51,127 nucleotides of DNA, taken from contig SLQW01000014.1 of the NCBI GenBank assembly GCA_007131295.1, positions 1 through 51,127 of the forward strand. Direction: 5' to 3'. Shown here one piece after another: positions 17,971 to 25,526 of the stretch. Numbering within the stretch: position 1 is the first letter of the stretch; each line of letters starts with the position of its first letter. Below the pieces are notes generated by a model. It had not been told where the DNA came from and made no database searches. It saw only the letters and a program-made list of their open reading frames with translations. This stretch comes from Pseudomonadales bacterium (lineage in GTDB: Bacteria > Pseudomonadota > Gammaproteobacteria > Pseudomonadales > Azotimanducaceae). The translations under genes and the position numbers were made by a program.

Positions 17971-18032
17971 CTCTTGGGTGTCCAGAGAAGCCCTCCAGAG
18001 AAGCCCCTCTTGGGTGTCCAGAGAAGCCCAGA
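17971..18032. repeat. Direct repeat of the CTTGGGTGTCCAG element, 36-bp period
   Basis: CTCTTGGGTGTCCAGAGAAG occurs at 17971-17990 and again 36 bp on at 18007-18026, followed in each case by more of the same sequence. Between them lies a partial copy, TCCAGAGAAGCCC. After the second copy AGAGAAG is repeated once more. This is the densest site of the dispersed repeat in the window and is intergenic. Confidence 0.85.
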
Positions 18033-18078
18033 GAAGTGTTAGCGGTGACGTAAACGGTCGGAAAACGCCGTGGCGAAG

Positions 18079-18125
18079 TGACGCGCTGCGTCAGCTTCTG
18101 CCGCGGAGCGATAACGATTATATCG
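18079..18125. promoter_or_regulatory. Two palindromes, candidate activator sites for the pilin promoter
   Basis: TGACGC-GCT-GCGTCA (18079-18093) has 6-bp arms; CGATA-ACGATTA-TATCG (18109-18125) has 5-bp arms. They lie about 150-180 bp upstream of the sigma-54-like promoter, a usual distance for enhancer-binding proteins. Neither resembles an NtrC site. The role is inferred from position only. Confidence 0.35.
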
Positions 18126-18257
18126 ACTAGGCGCATCGGTTTAAGCGTTTTTGGCGTGTGCCGATTTTCGGAGGCGGTCGTAAAACTTGTTAAAAAATAG
18201 AGACTTAAAGTTTTATTAACCAAGTCTGGTCGAGCTGGATGATTTGTAAACGAAAAG

Positions 18258-18274
18258 TTGGCACGAGCTTTGGA
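18258..18274 (+). promoter_or_regulatory. Sigma-54-type promoter of the major pilin gene
   Basis: TTGGCACGAGCTTTGGA matches the sigma-54 consensus YTGGCACGrNNNTTGCW at all fixed positions except one (G for C at -12), with the GG at 18260-18261 and the -12 pair at 18272-18273 separated by the required 10 bp. It would give a leader of about 80 nt before the ATG at 18366. Confidence 0.6.
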
Positions 18275-18365
18275 GCGTTAACAGGGACGACCGCGGACGA
18301 AGCCGCCGGAAGGTTCCGGAGCAGAACGCGGAAGGGATGAACACGACAAACACAGGAGTAACGAC

Positions 18366-18887
18366 ATGAACTTCAAACTCAAGCAACTCGGTCAAGGTAT
18401 CGCGCTCGCATCCCTTCTGGCAGCGGGAGGCATGGTTAGCGCCGCAGAGGACGGGACCCTCGGTGCCACGTCCACCGGCTCGCTCGATGTCCTGGTGAGC
18501 ATTGCCGACCGCGTCCAGATCAGCGGGCTCGACGACATCGACCTCGGCGCCTACAGCGGTTCGGGCGAACTCACGGGCTCTGACTCCTTCTGCGTCTACC
18601 GCAACGGAACGGGTCTGTACGACGTCGAGATCAGCTCTGCCAACGCAGACGGCGGCGCCTTCCGGATGGTGTCTGGGACGGACAACTTCCTCACCTACAC
18701 CGTCACCTTTGCGGGTGAGGCTGTCAGCTCCGGCGACGAAATCGAGGGAGCCGGTCACAGCACCTCGGTGACCTGCGGTGGAGGCACCAACACGACCCTG
18801 GCGGTGTCTGTGGCCGAAGCGGCTCTCCAGGGTGCGGTATCGGGCAGTTACGCCGACACGGTCACGATGGTGGTTTCGCCCCGCTAA
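18366..18887 (+). CDS. Major pilin-like subunit (spore coat U / CS1-like fold)
   Basis: 173 residues: signal peptide (about 1-27, ending MVSAAEDG), then one Ig-like pilin domain. Seen: an N-terminal strand TGSLDVLVSI that could complement a neighbour, DIDLGAYSGSGELTGSDSFCVYRN with the first cysteine, a second cysteine at SVTCGGG, and the closing strand GSYADTVTMVVSPR. The C-terminal domain of the next gene is clearly homologous. A good AGGAG lies 7 nt before the ATG. Expression is likely sigma-54-dependent. The chaperone and usher are coded divergently, 0.5 kb away. It is called the major subunit because it is a single-domain pilin in first position, followed by a stable hairpin. Confidence 0.85.
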   Translation: MNFKLKQLGQGIALASLLAAGGMVSAAEDGTLGATSTGSLDVLVSIADRVQISGLDDIDLGAYSGSGELTGSDSFCVYRNGTGLYDVEISSANADGGAFRMVSGTDNFLTYTVTFAGEAVSSGDEIEGAGHSTSVTCGGGTNTTLAVSVAEAALQGAVSGSYADTVTMVVSPR

Positions 18888-18927
18888 GGAAGGTCGAACA
18901 CGGTACATGGACGTGCCGGCACAACCT

Positions 18928-18952
18928 GAAGGGCGGCCTCGTGCCGCCCTTC
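18928..18952 (+). promoter_or_regulatory. Stable intergenic hairpin after the major pilin gene
   Basis: A perfect 10-bp GC-rich stem GAAGGGCGGC / GCCGCCCTTC with a 5-nt loop lies 40 nt after the pilin stop and about 57 nt before the next start. There is no U-run, so it is more likely to protect the upstream mRNA or reduce read-through than to terminate fully. Such hairpins set high pilin to low minor-subunit ratios in other pilus operons. Confidence 0.6.
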
Positions 18953-19008
18953 GCACATGACCCGACCGGTCACCCGGATTACACGAAGCAAGGATCGAAG
19001 TCTCACCG

Positions 19009-20007
19009 ATGAACGCCCAGAGCCGCCAAGACAATCTGTGCCACCGCGGTACCCTTCGCGGCATGGCGCTGCTTTGTCTGCTGTTCCTGGCGTGCCTGTC
19101 CAGCGCGGCGTACGCAGCCGTAGCGGTGACCCCGGTGGCGGGTTACGACTTCGGTATCTGGTCACCGGGCTCGGGAGCGCCGGCGGCAAGCCAGGACTTC
19201 TGTGTTGTCTCGGTGGTCGGCAACCGCCTTACCGCGAACAATTCCAATCAGCTGCGGCCCTGGGGTGCGACCCTGTACGACGACAGCGGCGCGAGCAGCG
19301 CAAACGTCTTCCGCATCGAGCACGTCGCTGGCGGCAGCTTCATCGAGCTGGAAGTTCGGCTGCGGGATCTTCGGAGCGGTGCCGAAGAGTCTCTCGCTCC
19401 GGGCGTTGTTACTGCCACTGACAAGACCGGCGACGAACTCCACTGTCCCAGAGGTGGGCCTAACGGCAGGCTCTCGGTGCGCCTCCTTGGTAGCGGCCTC
19501 GCCGCTGCGCGGGCGGGCAGCTACGAAGGCCAGTTCACGTTGGAAATCAGCGGCGGCTCGAATGGGCGTGATACGGATACGACGACTTTCACGATTCGCA
19601 TCGACGTACCGGATCTGGTGCGTATCTCGAACCTGAATGATATCTCGCTCGGCTTTTATCCTGGCAGTGGCGAGATGGTCGGCAGCGACGCTCTCTGCGT
19701 CTACCGCAACGATCCTGCCGGTGCGTATACGGTCGAAGCTTCCGGTCAGGGTGCAGGGAACGCCTTCGTGGTTGCGCAAAACGGTACCGAACTCCCGTTT
19801 GCCGTCGACTTCAGCGACGGTAACGGCTGGCGTGCACTTACGGCTGGTGGTGCGCCCCTGGCTGCGGGCAACGCCAGTTCGCAGGCCCTGGATTGCGGTG
19901 GTGTGCTGAATGCAGCCGTGCGCGTGCGCATCGCGGAAGCGGAGCTGGCGACGGCAGAGCCGGGTAGCTACGCTGGTCGACTCACGATCACCGTGGCGCC
20001 CATCTGA
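19009..20007 (+). CDS. Two-domain pilin, candidate tip adhesin or minor subunit
   Basis: 332 residues. An N-terminal hydrophobic signal (MALLCLLFLACLSSAAYA) begins at residue 19, so ATG 19063 is an alternative start. Two pilin-like domains follow: about 38-185, with DFCVVS and ending GSYEGQFTLEIS; and about 195-332, beginning DLVRISNLNDISLGFYPGSG, with DALCVYRN and ending GSYAGRLTITVAPI. The second domain aligns closely with the major pilin, including the two cysteines and the order of motifs. A lectin- or adhesin-like domain joined to a pilin domain is the standard design of a tip subunit, hence the call; the receptor is unknown. Confidence 0.82.
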   Translation: MNAQSRQDNLCHRGTLRGMALLCLLFLACLSSAAYAAVAVTPVAGYDFGIWSPGSGAPAASQDFCVVSVVGNRLTANNSNQLRPWGATLYDDSGASSANVFRIEHVAGGSFIELEVRLRDLRSGAEESLAPGVVTATDKTGDELHCPRGGPNGRLSVRLLGSGLAAARAGSYEGQFTLEISGGSNGRDTDTTTFTIRIDVPDLVRISNLNDISLGFYPGSGEMVGSDALCVYRNDPAGAYTVEASGQGAGNAFVVAQNGTELPFAVDFSDGNGWRALTAGGAPLAAGNASSQALDCGGVLNAAVRVRIAEAELATAEPGSYAGRLTITVAPI

Positions 20008-20025
20008 GGCGCCCGACCAGGTTGC

Positions 20026-20481
20026 TCAGCCGATGTAACCACCGGCGAAACCAAGCCCAAAAGCGATCATGAATGCCCCCACCGCTACGGTGAAGCCGAT
20101 ACCTTCTGCGTGGCGTTCGAGGCAGCTCTGGTGCGGGCGTCGCGGGTTGTAGAAGACCGGAACGACCGTGCCCGCCGGCCAGCGCCGCAAGCGTTCCTCG
20201 GCCCGTTCGCGGCTGCTGGTGTCCAGCGTGCCCCCTGGCATGATGGTGTTGCTGGTAAAGCTGCGACCGTTGACCTCGTAGCGATAGCGGATTTTCGGTG
20301 CGAAGGTCGCGGAACGATTGTTGAGCTGGCTGCTCGACTCGCGCTCCATCCTGGCCTCGAGAATCTCGCCACGCGCGGTCGGCCAACCGGCCGTCGCCTG
20401 CACCTGCTTGTGTAGCAGCCATGCATAGCCGATTGCACCGATACCGGTGACTACGGCGATCGACCCGAACAATGTTTCCAT
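20026..20481 (-). CDS. DUF3592 membrane protein
   Basis: 151 residues from ATG 20481, preceded by a GGGGAG site. An N-terminal membrane helix (LFGSIAVVTGIGAIGYAWLL), an extracytoplasmic beta-rich part with TARGEILEARMER, IRYRYEVNGRSFTSN and VPVFYNPRRPHQSCLE (the DUF3592 signature), and a C-terminal helix pair (GIGFTVAVGAFMIAFGLGFAGG). Function unknown. It lies 67 nt downstream of ntrC on the same strand and converges with the pilus tip gene. Confidence 0.8.
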   Translation of the reverse strand: METLFGSIAVVTGIGAIGYAWLLHKQVQATAGWPTARGEILEARMERESSSQLNNRSATFAPKIRYRYEVNGRSFTSNTIMPGGTLDTSSRERAEERLRRWPAGTVVPVFYNPRRPHQSCLERHAEGIGFTVAVGAFMIAFGLGFAGGYIG

Positions 20482-20548
20482 GACACCGTTCTCCCCGTGC
20501 AGAACGACAGTCTGCACGGAGAATAGTTCGAACGAACGGTGGCTGCTC

Positions 20549-21988
20549 TCAGTCGTCGCCCTCATCGTCGTCGGTTGGATCCATGCCCAATTCCTTGATC
20601 TTGCGCGTCAGGGTGTTGCGGCCCCAGCCGAGCAGCTCGGAGGCATCGCGCCGCCGCCCGCCGGTATGCTTCAACGCGGTTTCGATCAGGATGCGTTCGA
20701 ACTTGGGCATTGCGACATCGAGCAGCGGCGTGCTCTGTCCGGGCCGGAACCGGGCCAGTTCCTGGTCGCTCCAGTTGCGCAGCGCAGATTCCCAATTCGT
20801 CGTTTGCTGGGTCCCGCTGTCACCCAGGCGCAGTTCCGGAGGCAGGTCGCCGATGTGCACCTCGCGACCAGAGGCCATGACGGTGAGCCATCGGCAGGTG
20901 TTCTCGAGCTGGCGAACGTTGCCTGGCCAGTCCAGGTTCGCCAGGTATTCTTCGGTTTCAGGGCGCAACAGTTTCGGTTCACCCCCGAGTTCCTCTGCGG
21001 CGGAGGTGAGAAAGTGCCGTGCCAGCAGCGGGATGTCGCCGCGGCGTTCCGAAAGCTTCGGAATGTGAATCCGGATGACGTTCAGGCGATGGAACAGATC
21101 CTCGCGGAAGCGCCCTTCCCGAACCAGGTCCTCGAGGTTCTGGTGGGTCGCGGCGATGATGCGCACATCAACCTTGATCGGCTGATGCCCGCCCACACGG
21201 TAGAACTCGCCGTCGGCCAGCACCCGCAACAGGCGCGTCTGGGTGTCCGGTGGCATGTCACCGATCTCGTCGAGAAACAGCGTTCCCTCGTCCGCCTGCT
21301 GGAAACGTCCCTGACGTTGCGCGGCTGCACCGGTAAACGCCCCCTTCTCGTGGCCGAACAGTTCCGACTCGATCAGATCGTGGGGAATTGCCGCCATGTT
21401 GAGCGCGATAAAGGGGCCTTCCTTGCGCGGTGAATGGCGGTGCAGCGCGCGCGCCACGAGCTCCTTACCGGTACCGGACTCCCCGTTGATGAGGACGGTG
21501 ATGTTCGAATGCGACAAGCGGCCGATGGCTCGGAAGACCTCCTGCATCGCCGGAGCCTGACCGATGATCTCGGTGGGGGCAGGTGCCTCTCGTGCCGGCA
21601 TGGTCGCGCGCTGCTCATGGGCATGGGCGACGGCGCGCTTGGCTACAGCCACCGCGTCGTCGACGTCGAACGGCTTCGGCAGGTACTCGAAGGCACCGCT
21701 CTGATAGGACGCGACCGCGCTGTCGAGATCCGAATGCGCGGTCATGATGATGACCGGAATCTCGGGGTGCTCGGCGCGCAGACGCTCAAGCAGGGACAAT
21801 CCGTCCATTCCCGGCATGCGAATGTCGCTGATGATCGCATCCGGTTCCTCGTCTTGAAGCCGGCTCAGCACCTGAGCGCCGGAATCGAAGGTCTGCGGGG
21901 TCATGCCTTCCTGTTCCAGCGCCCGCTCCAGTACCCAGCGGATGGAGCGGTCATCGTCGATCACCCATACCTGGTCACGCTGCTTCAT
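20549..21988 (-). CDS. ntrC: Nitrogen regulation response regulator NtrC
   Basis: 479 residues. Receiver domain (1-120) with phospho-acceptor Asp55 (IISDIRMPG) and Lys105; sigma-54-interacting AAA+ domain with Walker A GESGTGKE (169-176) and the GAFTGA loop (216-221) that contacts sigma-54; C-terminal Fis-type helix-turn-helix GGRRRDASELLGWGRNTLTR. When phosphorylated by NtrB under nitrogen limitation it binds enhancer sites and activates sigma-54 promoters such as that of glnA (25527-25543). It overlaps ntrB by 14 nt. Matching sites are visible upstream of both glnA and ntrB. Confidence 0.97.
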   Translation of the reverse strand: MKQRDQVWVIDDDRSIRWVLERALEQEGMTPQTFDSGAQVLSRLQDEEPDAIISDIRMPGMDGLSLLERLRAEHPEIPVIIMTAHSDLDSAVASYQSGAFEYLPKPFDVDDAVAVAKRAVAHAHEQRATMPAREAPAPTEIIGQAPAMQEVFRAIGRLSHSNITVLINGESGTGKELVARALHRHSPRKEGPFIALNMAAIPHDLIESELFGHEKGAFTGAAAQRQGRFQQADEGTLFLDEIGDMPPDTQTRLLRVLADGEFYRVGGHQPIKVDVRIIAATHQNLEDLVREGRFREDLFHRLNVIRIHIPKLSERRGDIPLLARHFLTSAAEELGGEPKLLRPETEEYLANLDWPGNVRQLENTCRWLTVMASGREVHIGDLPPELRLGDSGTQQTTNWESALRNWSDQELARFRPGQSTPLLDVAMPKFERILIETALKHTGGRRRDASELLGWGRNTLTRKIKELGMDPTDDDEGDD

Positions 21989-23048
21989 CGTGAATCTCCA
22001 CGGGCAGCAGGAAGGTGAAGTGGGTCCTGCCGGGCTCGCTCTCGCATTCGATCAGGCCTCCATGCTGAGCAATGATTGATTGAGTGATGGAAAGGCCGAG
22101 GCCTGTTCCGTCCGCGCGCCCGCTGATCATCGGGTAGAACAGCCGTTCCATCATGTCCTGTGGTATGCCCGGTCCGTTGTCGATGACGTCGATGCGGGCC
22201 ACGAGCCGGTGGCGTTCCGACCCGATGGTGAGCTGCCGCACCGTCCGGGTCCGCAGCGTGATGGTGGCGTCATCCGTTTCTTCCAGCGCCTGCGCGGCGT
22301 TGCGGATGACGTTGAGGAACGCTTGCACGAGCTGGTCCGGATCGCACTGCAGCTCGGGAATCGACGGATCGTAGTCACGCTCGATGCGCAAGCCGTTTGG
22401 ATGCTCCGCGGCGATGAGCTGTCGCACTCGTTCGAGCACGCGGTGCAGGTTGGCCGAGCGGAAGTTCGGCAGCTGATTGGGCCCGAGCATGCGGTCAACC
22501 AGATTCCGCAGGCGGTCTGCTTCTTCAATGATGACGTCGGTGTACTCGCTCAGATTGGGACTGTCCAACTCCCTGGCGAGGAGCTGAGCGGCACCCCGAA
22601 TACCGCCGAGTGGATTCTTGATTTCATGGGCGAGCCCGCGGACGAGATGGCGGGTGGTTTTCTGCAGCGTGAGCTGAGCCGCCTCGCGGTTGATGCGCAA
22701 AAGGCGCTCCAGGGGCTGGAGCTCCAGTAGCAGGCCGCTGAGTTCACACTCGGTGAATGGCGTCACGGTGTAGTCGACTACGATCTCGCGCCCTCCTGCC
22801 TGGAGGGCCCTAAGGGTGGTGATACGGCGGGTGAAGGACTGCTCGTTACTCAATGCGACTTCGAGTTCCCGCTCGAAGTCTTCGTCACCCTTCAGGAGCA
22901 TGCCGAGGTGGTCTCCCCGGCTGCGATCGTTGCTGGCCGCGAGCAGAAACTCCGCGGACTGATTCATGTAGGTCACGTGCAGCGAGCTGTCCAGCAGCAC
23001 TACGGCGGTGGACTGATGCTCCAGAATGTGGCGATACGACGCTTCCAT
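21975..23048 (-). CDS. ntrB: Nitrogen regulation sensor kinase NtrB
   Basis: About 357 residues from ATG 23048, close to the family's 350; GTG 23102 and ATG 23096 are in-frame alternatives and none has a strong Shine-Dalgarno. A PAS domain (about 5-110, AVVLLDSSLHVTYMNQSAEFLL), then the H-box RGLAHEIKNPLGGIRGAA with His141, then the ATPase domain with NVIRNAAQAL and DNGPGIP. No membrane helix, so it is cytosolic and controlled by PII. It phosphorylates and dephosphorylates NtrC. Two NtrC-type sites lie about 200 nt upstream, suggesting feedback control. Confidence 0.95.
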   Translation of the reverse strand: MEASYRHILEHQSTAVVLLDSSLHVTYMNQSAEFLLAASNDRSRGDHLGMLLKGDEDFERELEVALSNEQSFTRRITTLRALQAGGREIVVDYTVTPFTECELSGLLLELQPLERLLRINREAAQLTLQKTTRHLVRGLAHEIKNPLGGIRGAAQLLARELDSPNLSEYTDVIIEEADRLRNLVDRMLGPNQLPNFRSANLHRVLERVRQLIAAEHPNGLRIERDYDPSIPELQCDPDQLVQAFLNVIRNAAQALEETDDATITLRTRTVRQLTIGSERHRLVARIDVIDNGPGIPQDMMERLFYPMISGRADGTGLGLSITQSIIAQHGGLIECESEPGRTHFTFLLPVEIHDEAA

Positions 23049-23242
23049 GACGTGCTCGATCCAGGCTCTGAAGGCGCTCTGCAAATTCCGCACCATCTGC
23101 ACCGGGACTGCGCACAGAGCGCTTTCGCGGCAATGTAAGTGCTCGCTTTCGGCGCCAGGCCTGCAAAGAGCCTTTCCGCTTCGGAGACTGCCTCCCGATT
23201 CGGAGCAGCGCAGTACCCATTCGGCGCAGCACCGCGCGTTTA

Positions 23243-23272
23243 TGCACGCCTATGGTGCACTGATTTGGTGCG
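23243..23272 (-). promoter_or_regulatory. Two overlapping NtrC-type sites upstream of ntrB
   Basis: TGCACGCCTATGGTGCA (23243-23259) and TGCACTGATTTGGTGCG (23256-23272) both follow the NtrC pattern TGCACY-N5-GGTGCR almost completely. They share 4 bp and sit in the gap between the DUF4124 gene and ntrB. In E. coli a comparable site lets NtrC repress its own operon; feedback is the natural reading here. Confidence 0.7.
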
Positions 23273-23287
23273 CAAAGAAACGAGGGC

Positions 23288-23860
23288 TCAGCCGCTGCCT
23301 GGTGGGCGATAGTTGGGCGCAGGGTTCGCAGGTGCCGGGTGCAGAAGGGATCGTCGCAGGAGATAGAAGACGATTGTCGGGCTTTGCGCGACTTCACGAT
23401 CGCCGTCGAGTACGCGGGCGCTAAGGGAGTTTTCGCCGCGATCGAAGGTCTCGATGGTGAAGCTGCCGCTTCGGCCGCTGGCGACCGGCGAGCCGTTGAG
23501 CAGAAGTTCCAGCGTATGGCCTTCACGCAGGCCGGGTTCGACGTCGACCTGTACTTCTACCCGACCGTCCGGGGCGCGGACGCCCTCTTCGTTGTCGGGC
23601 TTGGTGATGCGCACCCTGTAATCGGCTGCCGCGGCGGTTTCCCGCGGTCGACGATCAGCGCGCGGCCGTGGAGTCGGGACGGCCTGCGCTTCGTAGAGGT
23701 TGGGCTCGCGCAGGTCCAGGCGCTCCGAAGGCCCGTCACCCGGGCGATCCGAGAATACCGGGTTGCCTTGGGCATCCCGAGTGACGTAGATCTCTTCGGC
23801 GCTGACCGGCTGCAGGATGGCGAGCAAGAAAAGCGCGGCGGCTAGACGGATGGTGATCAT
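23288..23860 (-). CDS. Secreted DUF4124 protein
   Basis: 190 residues with a signal peptide (MITIRLAAALFLLAILQPVSA) followed directly by the DUF4124 motif EIYVTRDAQGNPVFSDRPG. The second half (about 80-160) reads as a beta-sandwich (VRITKPDNEEGVR, VQVDVEPGLREGHTLELLLNG, GENSLSARVLDGD). The C-terminal tail is Pro/Asn-rich. Located in the envelope; function unknown. DUF4124 genes are often found between glnA and ntrB in gammaproteobacteria, but no tie to nitrogen metabolism is established. Confidence 0.9.
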   Translation of the reverse strand: MITIRLAAALFLLAILQPVSAEEIYVTRDAQGNPVFSDRPGDGPSERLDLREPNLYEAQAVPTPRPRADRRPRETAAAADYRVRITKPDNEEGVRAPDGRVEVQVDVEPGLREGHTLELLLNGSPVASGRSGSFTIETFDRGENSLSARVLDGDREVAQSPTIVFYLLRRSLLHPAPANPAPNYRPPGSG

Positions 23861-23925
23861 GACCTGATCTCCAGGTCGATAAATGCATTTATTAAGGATA
23901 GGGGCGGAAACGCCAGAAACAAGAC

Positions 23926-23946
23926 GCCCCCGGCTGAGCGGGGGCG
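23926..23946 (-). terminator. Candidate terminator of glnA
   Basis: CGCCCC (23926-23931) pairs with GGGGCG (23941-23946) in a hairpin about 67 nt past the glnA stop. On the minus strand it is followed by TCTTGTTTCT, a moderately U-rich tract. It would separate glnA from the DUF4124-ntrBC genes. Confidence 0.5.
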
Positions 23947-23965
23947 CCTCGGGTGGTTGCAGACC

Positions 23966-24019
23966 GAGTCCTTCGGACCAAGTCTCAGAACGAGTCCTTC
24001 AGACCGAGTCCTTCAGACC
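23966..24019. repeat. 14-bp tandem repeat at the 3' end of glnA
   Basis: GAGTCCTTCAGACC occurs at 23992-24005 and 24006-24019, with a near copy (GAGTCCTTCGGACC) at 23966-23979 and a decayed 12-bp unit between. On the minus strand the first unit contains the last two codons and TGA stop of glnA, so the array looks like repeated duplication of the gene's end. Confidence 0.85.
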
Positions 24020-25425
24020 GAGTAGTACATCTCGAACTCGACGGGGTGGGTGTTCATGTTCAGGGTTTGCACCTCGTCGCGCTTCAGATCGATGTAGCCA
24101 TCGATCTGGCCATCGCTGAATACGCCGCCCTGCTTGAGGAATTCGCGGTCAGCGTCAAGCGCATTGAGCGCCTGCTCAAGGGAGCTGCAGACGGTGGGAA
24201 TGCCCTCGAGCTCTTCCGGTGGCAGATCGTAGAGATCCTTGTCCATGGCGTCGCCCGGATGGATCTTGTTCTTGATGCCATCGATACCGGCAAGCAGCAT
24301 GGCGGAGAACATCAGGTAGGGGTTGCCGGCGCTGTCCGGGAAGCGGACCTCGACCCGGTAGGCCTTGGGGCTGCCGCCCTGGATGTACGGGATCCGGATG
24401 GACGCGGAGCGGTTACGGGCCGAGTAGGCAAGCAGGACGGGAGCCTCGAAGCCCGGCACGAGTCGCTTGTAGCTGTTGGTGCTGGCATTGGTGAAGGCAT
24501 TCAGTGCCCGCGCATGCTTGATGATGCCGCCGATGTAATAGAGCGCCGTTTCCGAGAGCCCAGCGTACTTGTCCCCGTGGAACAGGTTGACGCCATCTTT
24601 CCAAATGGATTGATGGACGTGCATCCCGCTGCCGTTGTCGCCGACAAGAGGCTTGGGCATGAACGTGGCCGACTTGCCATATGCATGAGCGACGTTGTGG
24701 ACGCAGTACTTGTAAATCTGCAGTTCGTCGGCCTTGGCGGTGAGCGTGTTGAACTTGACGCCGATCTCGTTCTGGCAGGCGGTGGCGACTTCGTGGTGAT
24801 GGACGTCGATGGTGAGGCCCATCTGCTGCATCGCCGTGCACATCGCATTACGCAGGTTGAATGCGGAGTCCACCGGCGGGACGGGGAAGTAGCCGCCCTT
24901 GACCCGCGGGCGGTGACCAAGGTTGCCGCCTTCGAATTCCGAGCCCGATTCCCAGGCTGCCTCCTCGGCGGAGAGCTGAAACATGGCGTGACCCATGGCG
25001 ACCTTGAAGCGGACGTCGTCGAAAACGAAAAACTCGGCTTCCGGGCCAAAGAAACAGGTATCGCCGATTCCGGTTTCCTTCAGATACGCCTCGGCCATTT
25101 TCGCCGTGCCGCGTGGGTCGCGCCCGTACGGTTGCATCGTGCTCGGCTCGATGACGTCGCAGCGCACGTTTACGGTGTTGTCCTCCGCGAACGGGTCGAG
25201 AACTGCGGTGCTGTCGTCCGGCAGCAGGATCATGTCGGACTCGTTGATGCCCTTCCAGCCGGCTACTGACGAGCCGTCGAACATGGCGCCATTCTGAAAG
25301 AACTCGGCGTCCACAACCGCAGCGGGGAAGGTGGTGTGCTGCTCTTTGCCGCGCGGGTCGGTGAAGCGGAGGTCCACCCACTTCGCGTCGTTATCTTTGA
25401 TCATTTTCAGAGTTTTCTCTGACAT
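24013..25425 (-). CDS. glnA: Glutamine synthetase, type I
   Basis: 470 residues, normal for the adenylylated GSI-beta class. It makes glutamine from glutamate, ammonia and ATP as a dodecamer. Seen: [17 protein letters not shown], the active-site [11 protein letters not shown] and [10 protein letters not shown], the glutamate/ATP segment [17 protein letters not shown], and [15 protein letters not shown] with the tyrosine (about 399) modified by GlnE. It ends in the typical [11 protein letters not shown] strong GGAGGAG lies just before ATG 25425. Control is by a sigma-54 promoter and NtrC-type enhancer sites upstream. The stop lies in a 14-bp tandem repeat. Confidence 0.98.
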   Translation of the reverse strand: MSEKTLKMIKDNDAKWVDLRFTDPRGKEQHTTFPAAVVDAEFFQNGAMFDGSSVAGWKGINESDMILLPDDSTAVLDPFAEDNTVNVRCDVIEPSTMQPYGRDPRGTAKMAEAYLKETGIGDTCFFGPEAEFFVFDDVRFKVAMGHAMFQLSAEEAAWESGSEFEGGNLGHRPRVKGGYFPVPPVDSAFNLRNAMCTAMQQMGLTIDVHHHEVATACQNEIGVKFNTLTAKADELQIYKYCVHNVAHAYGKSATFMPKPLVGDNGSGMHVHQSIWKDGVNLFHGDKYAGLSETALYYIGGIIKHARALNAFTNASTNSYKRLVPGFEAPVLLAYSARNRSASIRIPYIQGGSPKAYRVEVRFPDSAGNPYLMFSAMLLAGIDGIKNKIHPGDAMDKDLYDLPPEELEGIPTVCSSLEQALNALDADREFLKQGGVFSDGQIDGYIDLKRDEVQTLNMNTHPVEFEMYYSV

Positions 25426-25526
25426 GCCACTCCTCCGGGTTTCGGGGCTCGAATGTGAATCTGCGTGCCAAGCCGTCCCGTCGCCCTCCGGCGATCGGCA
25501 TCGAGCGAGCACTACTTGTGCACGGA

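Larger units (their letters stand above)
17850..18365. other. 516-bp divergent regulatory region of the pilus locus
   Basis: Separates the minus-strand chaperone-usher genes from the plus-strand pilins. It holds, in order: a GC-rich part (17850-17965) with short open frames on both strands that I do not trust as genes; the 36-bp direct repeat of the dispersed element (17971-18032); two small palindromes (18079-18093, 18109-18125); an AT-rich stretch (18170-18230) unlike the rest of the window, with inverted pairs AAAACTT/AAGTTTT (18182-18188, 18208-18214) and AGACTT/AAGTCT (18201-18206, 18222-18227); and a sigma-54-like promoter at 18258-18274. Confidence 0.7.

Noticed and set aside
17853-18053. 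Small plus-strand ORF upstream of the pilin gene
   Set aside because: 66 codons running through the repeat units, no ribosome site, no domain; probably not a gene.
18928-18952. Hairpin as a classical rho-independent terminator
   Set aside because: There is no run of T after the stem; kept as an attenuating or stabilising hairpin.
23130-23145. Sigma-54 promoter for ntrB (minus strand CGAGCACTTACATTGC)
   Set aside because: The -12 element is good, but the nearly invariant GG at -24 is AG, so I do not call it.
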